From: Azolla caroliniana
Lineage: Eukaryota > Polypodiophyta
NCBI GenBank assembly: GCA_043228905.1
Contig: JBHGNT010000003.1
Coordinates: 8,680,001 to 8,744,000 of the forward strand
Direction: 5' to 3'
Length of the DNA: 64,000 bases
How positions within the stretch are numbered: the first letter of the stretch is position 1; every line of letters begins with the position of its first letter. The notes under the pieces are model-generated. The model saw nothing but the letters and a program-made list of their open reading frames with translations. It had not been told where the DNA came from and did not search any database. Made by a program: the position numbers and the translations under genes. Positions 23,250 through 34,592 of the stretch are shown piece after piece.

Positions 23250-24130
23250 TTTTAATTAACACTTTTATTACTGGTGGGAAACCACTAAGTGAGGTGAAAA
23301 CCCACAAAGAATAAAGGGAAGTATACAAGTGTTTGATTAGACACTACAGCTTAGAAGCACTCAAAATAAAGAGTGTAAACTTGCAGTGCGATGTCTCCGA
23401 GTTGCATACAACCAAACAGAGATTGCCTGAGAGATTGCTTAAAGAAGCTAACTTCATGTAGTTGAATTTCGATCAAAGTTCTTACTATTGCCGGCCATCC
23501 AGATGGTCCAGAGTGCCCAAAATCTTGTCCATGGAGAAAACAGGCGTTGCTGGATAGGGCACACCGAATTTTTCCAAATAGCCAAAAGGGCTTCCCAAAC
23601 TTTTGGCCAGAAATATGCGAGAAAGAGATGCAGTTAGTCTTTGCACAAATGCTGAGTGAATGAGCAAGTCCATGATAAGTGTGGGACTGTTTCTGATCAT
23701 CCACCACATCGTGCACAATGCGGCGAGGCTATCGATCGCTTTTGAAGATTTGACCCAGTCAGGAGCACACCCAATAGGCATCTCCATAGGAATACCCATT
23801 GGTTAAGTGGAAGATCAAAGCTCCATAAGCCTGTAAGCCTGTTTTTCCACCAGGACTGTGTTGTGTAGGTACAGTGCATTTGCATGTTCTTGAAACCACG
23901 GGGCAGGTTGCAACAACCTATACGCAGAATGTGTTGTAATCTTATCCATTATATGCCCACACAAGGCTGCCTCATTGATTTCATCAACCCCAAGACACGC
24001 TTTCTGAAACCCAATCTCCACATTAGGAATAAGTCTTGTGACATTTTAAGGGGCATATTCTCAATCTCACAACATATATCTTTGGTTTGAGGAAGCTTAC
24101 ATTTCGCCATGAAAAATGATAAACATGTTT
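23250..24130 (-). pseudogene. Decayed LINE 3' fragment (RT zinc-binding domain)
   Basis: On the - strand, in shifting frames, the text reads LNQWVFLWRCLLGVLLTGSN, SIASPHCARCGG (about 23700-23880), CTMWWMIRNSP, then FGKPFWLFGKIRCALSSNAC and further C-terminal remains to 23351. The W-rwl.g.L.tg..L....i..p.CarCg pattern is the zinc-binding domain that ends plant LINE RT proteins. Several frameshifts. A T-run at 23249-23258 may mark the 3' A-tail. It belongs to a different subfamily from the 14.5 kb and 54.4 kb LINEs and abuts the 3' end of the PPR gene. Confidence 0.7.
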
Positions 24131-24137
24131 GCTAGCA

Positions 24138-26432
24138 TCAACCCACATACTTTGCCCTCTCTACATATTTGTGTCTCATGGCTTTGACATTTTCTGCATC
24201 TTTTTGCATGCCAGCAGCTGCGAAAATGTTGGCTATGATGATATATGCTGAGGCACAATTATTATCGATTTGTATGATCTGATCAAATGCCAATGTTCCA
24301 AGCTTCACATTTCCCCATCTCCTACAAGCATCCAATAAGGCAAGCCATATCTCGACATGATCGGAAGATGGCATTATCTTAATCACTGACATTGCCTCGT
24401 CGAAATGTCCTGCCAATCCAAACACCACCACCATGCAGGTGTGATGTTCTAAATTGGGCATAATACTATATAGGGCAGACATATCGTGAAAAATAGACCT
24501 CGCCTCATCAAATAACCCTGAATGTCGGCATGCATTCAAAACACTTAAGAACGTGATCTCATTCGGAATAAGGCCCTCTCTTTGCATTTGTTTAAAACAA
24601 CTTAATGCTTTATGACTTTCTCCTCGTTGTGCATACCCTGCAATGAGGGCAGACCAAGAGACTACATTCCGAACTGGAAGTTTTTTTAGCACTTCTTGTG
24701 CCTTTGCAAGCATTCCACATTTGGCATACATATCCACCAATGTGGTGCCGAGTATAACATCTTTTTCTAATAACCCTCTATTCAAAATCTCTTCATGGAT
24801 CTGTGTTCCTTTACTAATAGCTCCAGAGCTTGCACATGCCTTGAGGATGCAAATGAAGGTGACTGTATCTGGAGAGATATTCTCATTCAGCATTTTCTCA
24901 TAAGATCTTAATGCTTCATGACCTTGCCCTTCTTGGCAATATCCAGCAATCAATACATTCCACGAAACTACATCTCGAATGGGAAGCTCTTCAAGCACTC
25001 TTTGGGCTTTTGGCAGCTCTCCACATTTCACATACATATCCACCAAAGCATTTCCTACCATAATATCACTCTCTAGTAACCCACTCTTTAAAATCTCATC
25101 ATGAATCCTTCTACCGTTCTCAATAGTGGCAGTGCTACCACATGCCTTCAAAATGCAAACAAAGGTGATTGCATTTGGAGAGACCCCTTCACTTTGCATC
25201 TTTAAAAAACATCCCAATGCTTCATCATCTTGTCCCTCTTGAGCATACCCAGTTATAAGTGCATTCCATGAAATTACATCTCGACTCGGTAGTTCTTCAA
25301 GAACTTGTCTTGCTTTCACAAGCAAACCACATTTCACATACATATCCACCAATGCATTGCCAAGCAAGATATTATTCTTGTTAAGCAAACCCCTACCAAC
25401 AATCTCTTCATGAATTTGTTTACCCTCATCAATAGCTCCGATGCTAGCACAAGCCTTTAAGATATTAATGAAGGTGACTGCGTCCGGAGAGATACCCTCA
25501 TTCTGCATTAGTGTGAAACAATGCAATGCTTCAGTGCATTGGCCTTGTTGTGCATAACCTGTAATAAGAGCATTCCACGAGACAACATTTCGAATTGGAA
25601 GCCCTTTGAGAACTTCATACGCCTTTGTAAGAATGCCACACTTTGCATACATATCAACCAATGTGGTACCGAGCATGATATCTTTGTCTAACAAGTCTCT
25701 ACGAACAATTTCATCATGGATTTGTTTTCCCTTATCTAAAGCTCTGGTGCTTCCACAAGCCTTCAAGATGCAAATAAAAGCAATTGAATCGGGCAAGATT
25801 CCTTCTCCTTTCATTTTTGCATAACAATTCAGCGCAACATCACACTTTCCCTTTTGGGCATATCCAGCTATAAGAGCCGACCAAGATACAGCATTTCGAA
25901 TCGGAATATCTTGTAGCACTATTTCAGCATCACAAATCTCGCCACATTTTGCATACATATCGATCAATGCATTACCAAGCACCACATCACTGTTTTCCTC
26001 TAATAAACCTCTATTAACAATCTCATAATGGATTTGCATACCTTTCCTCACATCTCTAACACTTCCACAAGCTTTCAATAAACAAGACAAAGTAAATGCA
26101 TTGAATGAGATACCCTCGGAAAGCATCTGATCTGAACATTTCAATGCTTCATAAGGTTGACCTTGTTGGGCATATCCGGAAATTAATGAGGACCAAGAAT
26201 ATACATCACGGTCATGTACTGGAAGTTCTTCCATCACTTTCCGGGCTTTTGAGAGTGATCCACATTTCCCATACATATTGATCAAAGATGTGGATAAACA
26301 TGGGTTGTCTTGTAAGAGAGATTTCCTCATTAGAATAGCCTCATGTAGTTTAGCTCCTTCACAAAGGTCTTTCTTCTTTGCACATGACTTGAGTAATGCA
26401 GCAAAGGTAAGAACTTCCTTATGGCTGGACAT
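24138..26432 (-). CDS. Pentatricopeptide repeat protein, PLS class with E region, no DYW domain
   Basis: An uninterrupted 764-codon, intronless gene. An in-frame TAA lies shortly upstream of the ATG at 26432, supporting this start. Six long repeat blocks of about 101-104 residues follow from residue 10, each holding P, L and S type PPR motifs: KACGS...KG.QIH.EI, then VLGNALVDMYAKCG.L.KA, then VSW.ALI.GYAQ.G...EAL.CF. From about residue 650 an E-type region follows (LEHHTCMVVVFGLAGHFDEA, IWLALLDACRRWGNVKLG), ending at VERAKYVG without the SWIE segment or a DYW deaminase. PLS-class PPR proteins bind organellar RNA one base per repeat and specify C-to-U editing sites; E-type members recruit a DYW partner. 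No clear transit peptide is visible at the N-terminus, so targeting may depend on an upstream exon or an unrecognised signal. Confidence 0.92.
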   Translation of the reverse strand: MSSHKEVLTFAALLKSCAKKKDLCEGAKLHEAILMRKSLLQDNPCLSTSLINMYGKCGSLSKARKVMEELPVHDRDVYSWSSLISGYAQQGQPYEALKCSDQMLSEGISFNAFTLSCLLKACGSVRDVRKGMQIHYEIVNRGLLEENSDVVLGNALIDMYAKCGEICDAEIVLQDIPIRNAVSWSALIAGYAQKGKCDVALNCYAKMKGEGILPDSIAFICILKACGSTRALDKGKQIHDEIVRRDLLDKDIMLGTTLVDMYAKCGILTKAYEVLKGLPIRNVVSWNALITGYAQQGQCTEALHCFTLMQNEGISPDAVTFINILKACASIGAIDEGKQIHEEIVGRGLLNKNNILLGNALVDMYVKCGLLVKARQVLEELPSRDVISWNALITGYAQEGQDDEALGCFLKMQSEGVSPNAITFVCILKACGSTATIENGRRIHDEILKSGLLESDIMVGNALVDMYVKCGELPKAQRVLEELPIRDVVSWNVLIAGYCQEGQGHEALRSYEKMLNENISPDTVTFICILKACASSGAISKGTQIHEEILNRGLLEKDVILGTTLVDMYAKCGMLAKAQEVLKKLPVRNVVSWSALIAGYAQRGESHKALSCFKQMQREGLIPNEITFLSVLNACRHSGLFDEARSIFHDMSALYSIMPNLEHHTCMVVVFGLAGHFDEAMSVIKIMPSSDHVEIWLALLDACRRWGNVKLGTLAFDQIIQIDNNCASAYIIIANIFAAAGMQKDAENVKAMRHKYVERAKYVG

Positions 26433-29147
26433 AACTGCTTTCTTAGCCCATTAAGATATGCTTCAGGAACAGAGTATTTTCTCTCTAAGAGACCATCAAA
26501 ATGATATGCTCAGATGAAGAGTATTCTCTCGTTTTCTGTTTGAGAAAACACAATAACAATTAATTGGGAGTGAAAAACACTGCATTGGTGGTAGTAGGTA
26601 CTAGGAACTAATTTAGTGTCGCTCCCTATATTGGTAAAACCCAACATGTTGAAGTGCCAATAGACAAGAAGAACACCCCACCAAGGCTTGCCTGCCCATC
26701 CCATCTGTCTCTCCAAAGGACCTTACTCCCCCACATACATACCTTTTTTTTCCATTACTCCCTTAACTGTCCCTAGGGCAAGGGCATTTGGAGAATTAAA
26801 GAAAATAAGCTTGGGGATAAAATGGGTTTCTTCCCAGCAAAGATATCAAGAAGAACATATGAGAGGACATGTGAACAAGCAGGCGAGACGAAGACATTAT
26901 GATTGTGAGTGGGAGATTGGACAAGAAAAAGAGGAAACATGGATATACAAGATAATTGCACAAAGCATGGTTCCAAGTTCTAACTTGCAACTTTCTAGTT
27001 GTAAGGCAAATAATTTTGTTAATTAAGCTACCGACACTTAACGTAGATTATAAATATTTAGGCGCAACCTATGTGTGAGTTGAGACCCAACCTAGAGGTC
27101 ACTAGAATGGCACATGCAAATCCTTTGGAGGCAATGGGTTTTCATATATTCATAATTGTTTCTGGAAGGGTTTGTAACCAATAATGCAATATTTGGTGTA
27201 GTCTCATCCTTTGGTTACAAAAGAAATATTAGACAAGGTTCTTGTCCAACTTCTATTTATACTTCCAACTTACTTTTATTAGATACTACAGATACTACAT
27301 GGAATGATGCCATTCTTTGTGATTATTTTCGAGGGATCTTAGAGATGGTTTGAAGGATATGTTATGTTAGAAGTGAAGGGAGCTATGTTGAGGTACAAAT
27401 CTAGCTATTGAGTGCCTACGCATTACAATGATGTAAGAGAACAAAAAAGAGCAAAAACAAGACAGAAGTATAGGAGAACCTCGGGCACAAAGGGCAAAAG
27501 CAAATGGGGAATGCTTTTGCAAAGATTGGGGAAAAACAAGATGAAAGTATGCATATTGATAAAAGAATACATGCAAATGATGATAGCACATACACTATAT
27601 AGCAAAAATAGCAACAAAGCTTTTGCATGGTTATTCTAATTGTTACACCAAAGATTGTTACAAGCCCCCACTCAAGCCATTTCTAAACCCTTACTTTTCA
27701 CCCTGTATAAGCAACACAAAAGAGTGCATACTAAATTGGTTAGGCCAAATGAGGAATTCACCCACCAAATGTGCTTCTAGCAAAACAATCACACACCAAA
27801 GGCTAATTAGTTGTATGGTGGAATTGAGTAGTTGGGAGGCATGATTAGCTTTCCCATCTCCTACAAGAAGTGCATGTCACAAAAACGATAAAGAAGGCAT
27901 GATAATAATCCACCTTAGTCCACAAATTTGTAGGAGTCCATACAAATACGTATATTTAATAGAATCAATAACTTTTGAATATGTGGGTGCTTTGAAGATA
28001 TTAGTTACCATCAAATGTATACATTCAAATCCAAGAGGATTTGGTTCTAATATGAAAAACATGCTCTCCTAGACAATATGATATCTACGAGCATTGAGAT
28101 AGAGCATCTGATTTTCCTTGTGGCATTTGTGTATGATGCGTGAATAAGAAATTGAAACATGTCACCAAAGAGCTTTTGTTTACTCAAGTCATGAGTATTT
28201 TGGAAACATGTGAAGTTCTTGTAGTTAGTCATGAATAGAGTCTTTGTAACCGTATCCACTATTCTCTATCATATGCACCTACAAAGTGACCTAGTTCTTT
28301 TCCACATGCACAAGTTGATTTACAATGGGTCATGGGGGTAGCTTGGCCCGAACATCCTATGGTGGAGGAATGTGTGGAAGGTGGTGGATTTGCGAGCCAA
28401 CACATCCAACTACAATGTGTGTATGCTCTGATTGATGTTTATGGTCCTAATCCCTTTGTTGATGGCATAAATTTGAGTTTTTTTTATTCTATAGAATTCC
28501 TAGATTAGGCCCTTATAATAGGACTACTAATGCCACTCTCAATGGTTTTAGTGTTCATATGATTAAGGGGGCATTTGGTCGTGGGGGATCCTTAAGTGTA
28601 TATTTTCATTCATGTAGTTACTCTAGAGGTGGATGTTGCGAGGTGGTTGGCATTCTAGGAGTATGTGAATGTTGTAACAATGCATATTAAAGTGCTAATG
28701 AGTAAACTTGAATCTCAATTTACATTGTGGTATCTATAGGCCCCGAAGAACAAGCTTGTGTTGTGAAGGGTGGTGCTCGAAGATGTGAAGGCAAATCAAA
28801 TATTGGAGTTGCTTTTGAAAGTCTATGAATGAGTGCCTAAATTTGAGAGATATAGTGCATTCCATTACATGGCTTGGGCAAATCGTAGTTCTTTTATCAA
28901 GTTAAGGATTTGGGTGAGACAAAACATGGCTTTGGAGAGGTTTGATCAATGATTGGATGTGGAAGCATGGTGTCAAGTGTTTTGGTGGCAAAGTCTATTA
29001 AGCCCACATGGGTACATACATATGGGTTCATTGATGGCAGACTTCAAGATTGATTTTAGGTTTTCTTCCTATGGTAAGGTTTGATGGTGGCTCAATTAAT
29101 ATGCAAACTAGAGAAGGAACTAGGGTAGTGTCGAGGGAGTTGATACA
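26433..29147. other. Intergenic sequence, no supported gene
   Basis: AT-rich with many short frames and no recognisable domain. 28300-29050 has a slightly different composition and may be old mobile-element debris, but I find no motif to name it. Confidence 0.5.
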
Positions 29148-29378
29148 CTATGTAGAAGAAATTGTAGGCTTCATACATGGACAACATCTAATCAAACATT
29201 CGGTTGAAAGCACCACAAAGGGTGTCAAAAATGGGAAATTGACCAACTTATTATTGATTATACTATTAGGAAACTTGGCCATCCACCCAAACTCCATACT
29301 CTTTGAGGGGTAGACATTAGTTGTATTGAGGTGTTGGGCTAAGTGATTCACGTTCCAAACTAAGAAAATTATCGCCAC
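29148..29378 (-). pseudogene. Gypsy gag remnant related to element G2
   Basis: The - strand frame contains VWNVNHLAQHL followed by KSMEFGWMAKFP. G2 gag at about 42300 has VWNVNHMAQSL and KMTEFGLTLDGR at the same spacing. The match covers about 35 residues at the start of the retrotransposon gag domain, after which similarity fades. It probably marks an ancient copy of the same lineage. Confidence 0.5.
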
Positions 29379-30843
29379 ATATTAAGCTTCCAAACTTTTC
29401 TTTTATAAAACTTACGATAAGGTTATAATATATTGTTAAAGGAAATAGTGTCATTTTTTGTTATTTTAATATCCCTATGAGTTAGAAGAAAGGTACTATA
29501 TTATAAGTTTTGATGAACGAACCTTTATTAAGAGCAATGGCTAATGCGAAATGGGCTTGTAATGTGAAAAGGACCTTTTAGGGCGTGTAACCTGTATAGA
29601 AGGGCAAGGGCTTTCATGTAAAATGGCCTTTGGGTGTCTCAACTTAGAGCTACATTTTGATTCTCATTCTTTTACCTTTGCATCCAATAGGAGACACTTT
29701 CTTCCATGCAGCTTTTCAATACTAGTTATTGAGTTGCACTACTTTTTAAACCTAATAATGATTTATTTAATTGAGACAACATATTGTTGGATTAAAAGCC
29801 CTATTCCGACCATTCTGTCCTCAGTGTGAGCACTACTTGTAGTTAGGGCTTAGTTCCTCCTTGTAAATTGTGATGAATGTAAAAGTTCTTTCTCTTTGCC
29901 ATAATTGTGTTATTGTCTCTGTATATTTTTCCTGTCTGCGCATATTGTATTGCTAACGGTACACATACTCTCACGCTTACTCTATGCTTGTTAATTCTAC
30001 AACAAGATCTATTATTGCTTTTGTATAAGCTCATCTAGTTGACCAACTTACGTACAACAGATAGTAGTCGACTAAGTCTCCATAAAGGTGACAACACATG
30101 TGTTTCTTATCTATTTAATTAAGAAAAAAGTATTTCTTAATTAGAGTAGTAATTAGGTCTATATTAATGTTAGTTTTACTTAAGAAGCCCGTGACTTTTT
30201 CATGGTTTCATGGATTGGAAAGATAAGTGACTATATGTGTTGATGTATGATGTGGAGATTAAGGTTTGAACCTTGCGCCTCTGCTTTATGAGGCATTGCA
30301 TTAATCGAAAGTTTAATCCACCTCGAATGAAAGAAAAATAGAAACTTGCCACATGTAAATGTAGATATATTAGCGAAATTATTCATTAAAGCTACTTTGT
30401 ACTATGGCTTGCTACATGGCAATCTAAAATTACCTCTTTCACACAAATAGAAAGCTCACACAGGATATGCATGTGGAAGATACACATGAGACTAGCTTAA
30501 TATAACATGAATTTACAAGAGAAGTGGGTAGAGAATGCAACATAAAAAAAAAGAACTATGACGTATTGGATGGGGGGTTAGCTTATCACTATTTATCGAT
30601 CTTGTCAATTCAAAGAATTCTCTTTAAAAACTAATGCAGTACCCATATGACTCTATTCAAGTTCAATCTAATCTAACCAAGTCATCAATACTTTTACTCC
30701 CAGCCACATTGCCAAATATCTCCTCATCGGTTGCAATGTCAGCCTGATCAAACACATGATGCAGGTGAGTTAATCCACGAGGTTCTACAACAACATGTAT
30801 CGGCTAATTAGTAGTTGGTAATGCTAGCTAACTCCCACTATCA
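29379..30843. other. Intergenic sequence, no supported gene
   Basis: AT-rich. No domain, element end or RNA gene recognised. Confidence 0.5.
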
Positions 30844-31190
30844 CTACCACTCTTCCACAGTCTTAGCTATTTAGCTACCACTCTTCCATAACCTTAGCTA
30901 ATTAGTTACCGCTCATCCATAACCTTAGCTATTTAGCTACCACTCTTCCATAAACTTAGCTAATTAGTTACCACTCGTCCATAGACTTAGCTATTTAGTT
31001 ACCACTCTAATTAGCTACCACTCTTCCACAACCTTAACTAATTAGGAACCACGCTTCCACAACCTTAGATATTTAGCAAACACTCTTCTACAACCTTGGC
31101 TATTTAGCTACCACTCTTTCACTACCAACCTTAGCTATTTAGTTACCACTCTTCCACCTCCTTAGCTATTTAGCTACAACTTTTCTATAA
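30844..31190. repeat. 31-bp minisatellite, about 11 copies
   Basis: The unit is approximately TTAGCTATTTAGCTACCACT followed by CTTCCATAACC. Copies start near 30845, 30877, 30908, 30939, 30970, 31016, 31050, 31079, 31109 and 31144. Substitutions and a few length changes (a short unit near 31001, a longer one near 31109) show moderate age. Not coding. Confidence 0.88.
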
Positions 31191-31334
31191 GAAAAGTTTA
31201 TTGCTTTACCATTCAAAGAATGAACAAGAAACAATGACATTGACTTACGTGGAGGTCTGGAACATTGTTGCTCGCAACATTTTTAAACCCTAGAAGATCC
31301 AAGTCATTGTTAGAACCGGGATCTCCATCTTTAG

Positions 31335-32056
31335 CTAGATCCTCCGCTCGGGATCCAATGACTCCTCCCTTTTGAACTCATGCTTAGCAATATCAATCTT
31401 GGTTCCTATTTTTGTGAATGCCATGCTGACCTTGGTTTCCATGGAAACAATCAATGTTTCTTTCTCTAGGCCAACCTTTGTTGCTTCCAATGTCTCACAA
31501 GATTCATCAACATTTTTTAGCATTGACTAAATCAATGTATCCCCTCCATTATTGACATTGGGTTTGTTGTTGTGTTGATGTGTTCTCTAGTAAGTGCGTA
31601 TTTGCTAAGAGTATGCAATTGCATCATCAACTAACATGCTCTAGAATCTTGCCATCTTTTGTTGTAGGTTCCCCATCTTGCAGAAACGCTCTATGGATGC
31701 TTCACCTGCAAGTGCCATGCTACCTTGTACAACTCTATGTTTAATTTAGTTGTTTCCTTCCTAATGTACAATTCTCGTAGGTGAATGCTTGGGCGAACGC
31801 AACTGACAACTCGTTGTTGACAGGTATCTCTTGATGCATTTTTTGGTGAAGCATCATGCAATCCTCGTAAAGCTCTGGGATTTACACGCTTCACCTTCAC
31901 CTTACCTTCAACTTTGGTTACTTTTGTAGCCTGACCCCAATCTACATCAGTAATCATTTTGCCTATTAGTACTACAGGATCAATACCCTCAAGTGACAAA
32001 CCATATACATTGTTGAAATCCTCCTTTGTCTTGTAGAACTTCGCAAAGTTCAACAC
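31335..32056 (-). other. Two short unrecognised frames, probably non-functional
   Basis: The - strand carries a 121-codon frame (31691-32056, MLNFAKFYKTKEDFNNVYGL...) and a 62-codon frame (31335-31523, rich in Lys and Glu). The composition is plausible for protein, and the two frames could be exons or parts of an old element ORF. I recognise no family, and no splice signals clearly join them. Confidence 0.25.
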
Positions 32057-32599
32057 ACTAGGATAGGGAGGAACTAGCCACTTGAATTAAAATATCTATT
32101 ATATATATGTATATATATATTTTTAAATTGATACATACCTAGATGAAGAGGGAATTGATTGTGTTGGTGGTCGTATGAGAGTATGTTAAATTTTGAGTTT
32201 TCTTGTAGTTGGGAGTTTGTCCTCATTCACGATCATGATGCTTCATTTGTTTGAATGTTGGTGCAAAACTCAGGATCGAGAGGAGTATGGTGACATTAAA
32301 GACAGTAACATAAGTGTACAAAACCCCATGTTCCATCATGAGTGTGCCCAAATTCAACAATTTGGATATTCCCATATTTCCCTCCCCATAATAAATGATA
32401 TGTATCTTTAAGTTTTTTTCACAAAATATTAGCTAAAAAGATAGCTAATTAGCTATGGCCATTTTTGCTACATATTAGCTATACTAGTGTTTCCATCGCT
32501 ATGATTTCACCTTTAAACGATTTTAAACAACTTAATGGTCTCGAGTGACACTTTTTAAATTTTTTTTTTATACCACATTTTAAAAATGTAAATCTATAA

Positions 32600-33182
32600 A
32601 TTTAAGAAAGTTTGAATATATATTTGATAAATTTTGACTAACTTTTTAAAACACATAAACTGTTCTCTTCTTCTTCTTGAAAAGAAATCTCTCTTCTTTT
32701 GCTTGTGCAGGCAGTAGATACTAATTTGAGTGCATTCTAGGCACTTCCTTCTCCTCTTCTTGAGGCTAGTTGTAATAAGGAAATAAACGATAGATAGATA
32801 AGAGAAAGAGAGACAAAGAAGGGTGCAGATGCACATGACCACCCCCGAGCGAAGGGATCGAGACGAACTGAAGCGTTGATTGGCGTCCCATACCACCACC
32901 ATGGCATTGTGCTCGCCACAAGAATATGTTCACCATAAGGTCACATTGTCGATGTACTAGGCGAATAATGTGTTAATAAGGATAGTTAAGCCTCATATTT
33001 ATAGCCAAACCTAAGGCCCCTATGCAGGATCACACTTGGCCCTTATGGGTTGTCTCAATCCCTAAGATTAAAAGTAATGCTCCCTTCTTTACACTCTCAA
33101 TTAATCATCTCATTTTTATCCTCGTGTGTAGAATACTACGATACAAACTACCAAGGGATAAATTATGGTTATGTCCATAACA
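32600..33182 (-). repeat. 3' LTR of chromovirus G1 (outer end unresolved)
   Basis: On the - strand the LTR begins TGTTATGGACATAACC at 33182, directly after the purine tract AAAGAGGGGGAGTA. A TATA box, TATAAATATGAGG, lies at about 33003-32991 on the - strand. The 5' partner LTR is not in the window and I cannot fix the other boundary; about 32600 is a guess from composition. Confidence 0.6.
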
Positions 33183-34145
33183 TACTCCCCCTCTTTGAAA
33201 CATTGCACTCTTGCAATGAAAAGTTAGGGAAGTTAGTTTTAATGATGTTTTCATGTTCCCATGTAGCATCTTTTATAGACATCCATCCATTTAATTTTAA
33301 ATTCTCAGATTATTGTAGATCAAAAATGTTTGTTTTAACATCGAGAATTTTCTTTGGCGCATGTGTTTTAGAAGTTAAATCTTCAGAAGTAACCGGAGTT
33401 TCAGTTGGAACCGTGTTATTGGGAAAACTAAGAAGTACTTTTAAATGATTTACATGAAAAACTGGATGGTTTCAACACCATTAAGAAGAGCAAGATGATA
33501 GGCTAATGATCCAATTCATTTGAGGATTGTGAAAGGTTCACAAAACCATGGGGCTAACTTAGCGCACTTACTCATAGACAATGTCTTAGAATCATGTGTT
33601 ACACACAGAAATACCTTTTGTCCAAGGTTGAATACACGAGGTTGCCTATTATGGTCGGCATAAGAACGTGCTCTATTTTGAGCTATTTTTATCTTAGCTT
33701 GTGCAATACGCAACATATCTTGCATATCCCTTAGAAAGTTTTGTCTACTTCTCAACTCATCAGGATGTATATTAACATCAATCAAGACTTGTGACCAAAA
33801 GACATACATTATAAAAGGACTATATCCAGTCAATGTATGTTGTTTGGAGCTGTTATAAGAAAACTCCAAAATTGGGAGATAAGGTTCCCATTTTATTGGC
33901 TTTGTAGCAACGTATGGTCGAAGCATGTCCTCAATAATTTGATTTACGTGTTTTGTCTGTCCATTGAGGGTGATTCGTTGAGGTCATGCTCAAGGTAGAT
34001 TCTAACTTCTTAAAGACTTGTGTCAAAAAGTCGCGAATAACTTTGAATCTAGATCACTCATAGTATCCATTGGTAACCCATAAAAACTAGAACAACTCAT
34101 GAATGAGTTGGTAAACCAATTTAGGAGTTGTTATTGTGGTTATAG
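33183..34145 (-). pseudogene. Chromovirus G1, 3' part: integrase and eroded chromodomain
   Basis: The - strand reads, from 34145 down: integrase core TTPKLVYQLIHELF; then after breaks WEPYLPILEFSYNSSKQHT, GYSPFIMYVF and DMLRIAQAKIKIAQNRA, continuing NLGQKVFL and CEPFTILK (33516-33926). After a stop it continues IGSLAYHLALLNGV, PKKILDVKTNIFDLQ and DATWEHENIIKTNFPNF. That tail matches the chromodomain-containing end of chromovirus pol (usually PEKILD..., then DATWE). The chromodomain core has a stop. G1 continues on the right side of the inserted G2 element at 43151. Confidence 0.85.
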
Positions 34146-34569
34146 TGTTATTGATTAGGAACACCGTCTGCAGTCAGTCCTTCAACCTAGACCTCCAAGT
34201 GATTGTGAAACAACGAATGGTGGCGTCTATGCGTACTACGTAGGGGAATGTTCCCCGTAACCTAGCAGCGTATAAGGGAGACGACTACAACCGACTCCGT
34301 AGCAGTGGTTACACTCACAGGTATTCCAGACACACAGTAGATTAGCCGTAGCTATACACTGATTTTCAGAGAAGATAGAAATCTATTACGATACGCTTCT
34401 TTACATTCCAAAATACACGCCCCTTCTATCAGAGGTTTTTTGCCCTTTATATACGCAGGGTCTATTTAGCTGTTCACGCTTCCTACGTGAACCGTTACAT
34501 GCGTTATGATCTTATACTATTTCTTATTCCTACACTCTTGTCCGTCGGTTACTATTCCGGCGGACAACA
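34146..34569 (-). repeat. 3' LTR of G2
   Basis: 424 bp. It matches 42713-43150 throughout except for scattered transitions and the lack of a 14-bp segment (GTTCTTACACTCTT) present in the right copy near 42884. Confidence 0.93.
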
Positions 34570-34592
34570 CCTGGCACGTCGGACCCATCCCG

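Noticed and set aside
27367-27639. Hydrophobic frames on the - strand near 27.4-27.6 kb, possible small membrane protein
   Set aside because: Three overlapping frames are all hydrophobic because of the T-rich strand composition; no conserved pattern or start context.
30844-31190. CRISPR-like array
   Set aside because: The units are contiguous 31-bp tandem repeats without unique spacers, in a eukaryotic genome.
32594-32919. - strand frames with MASTMPWWWYG and similar
   Set aside because: They fall in the probable G1 LTR and lack any family resemblance.
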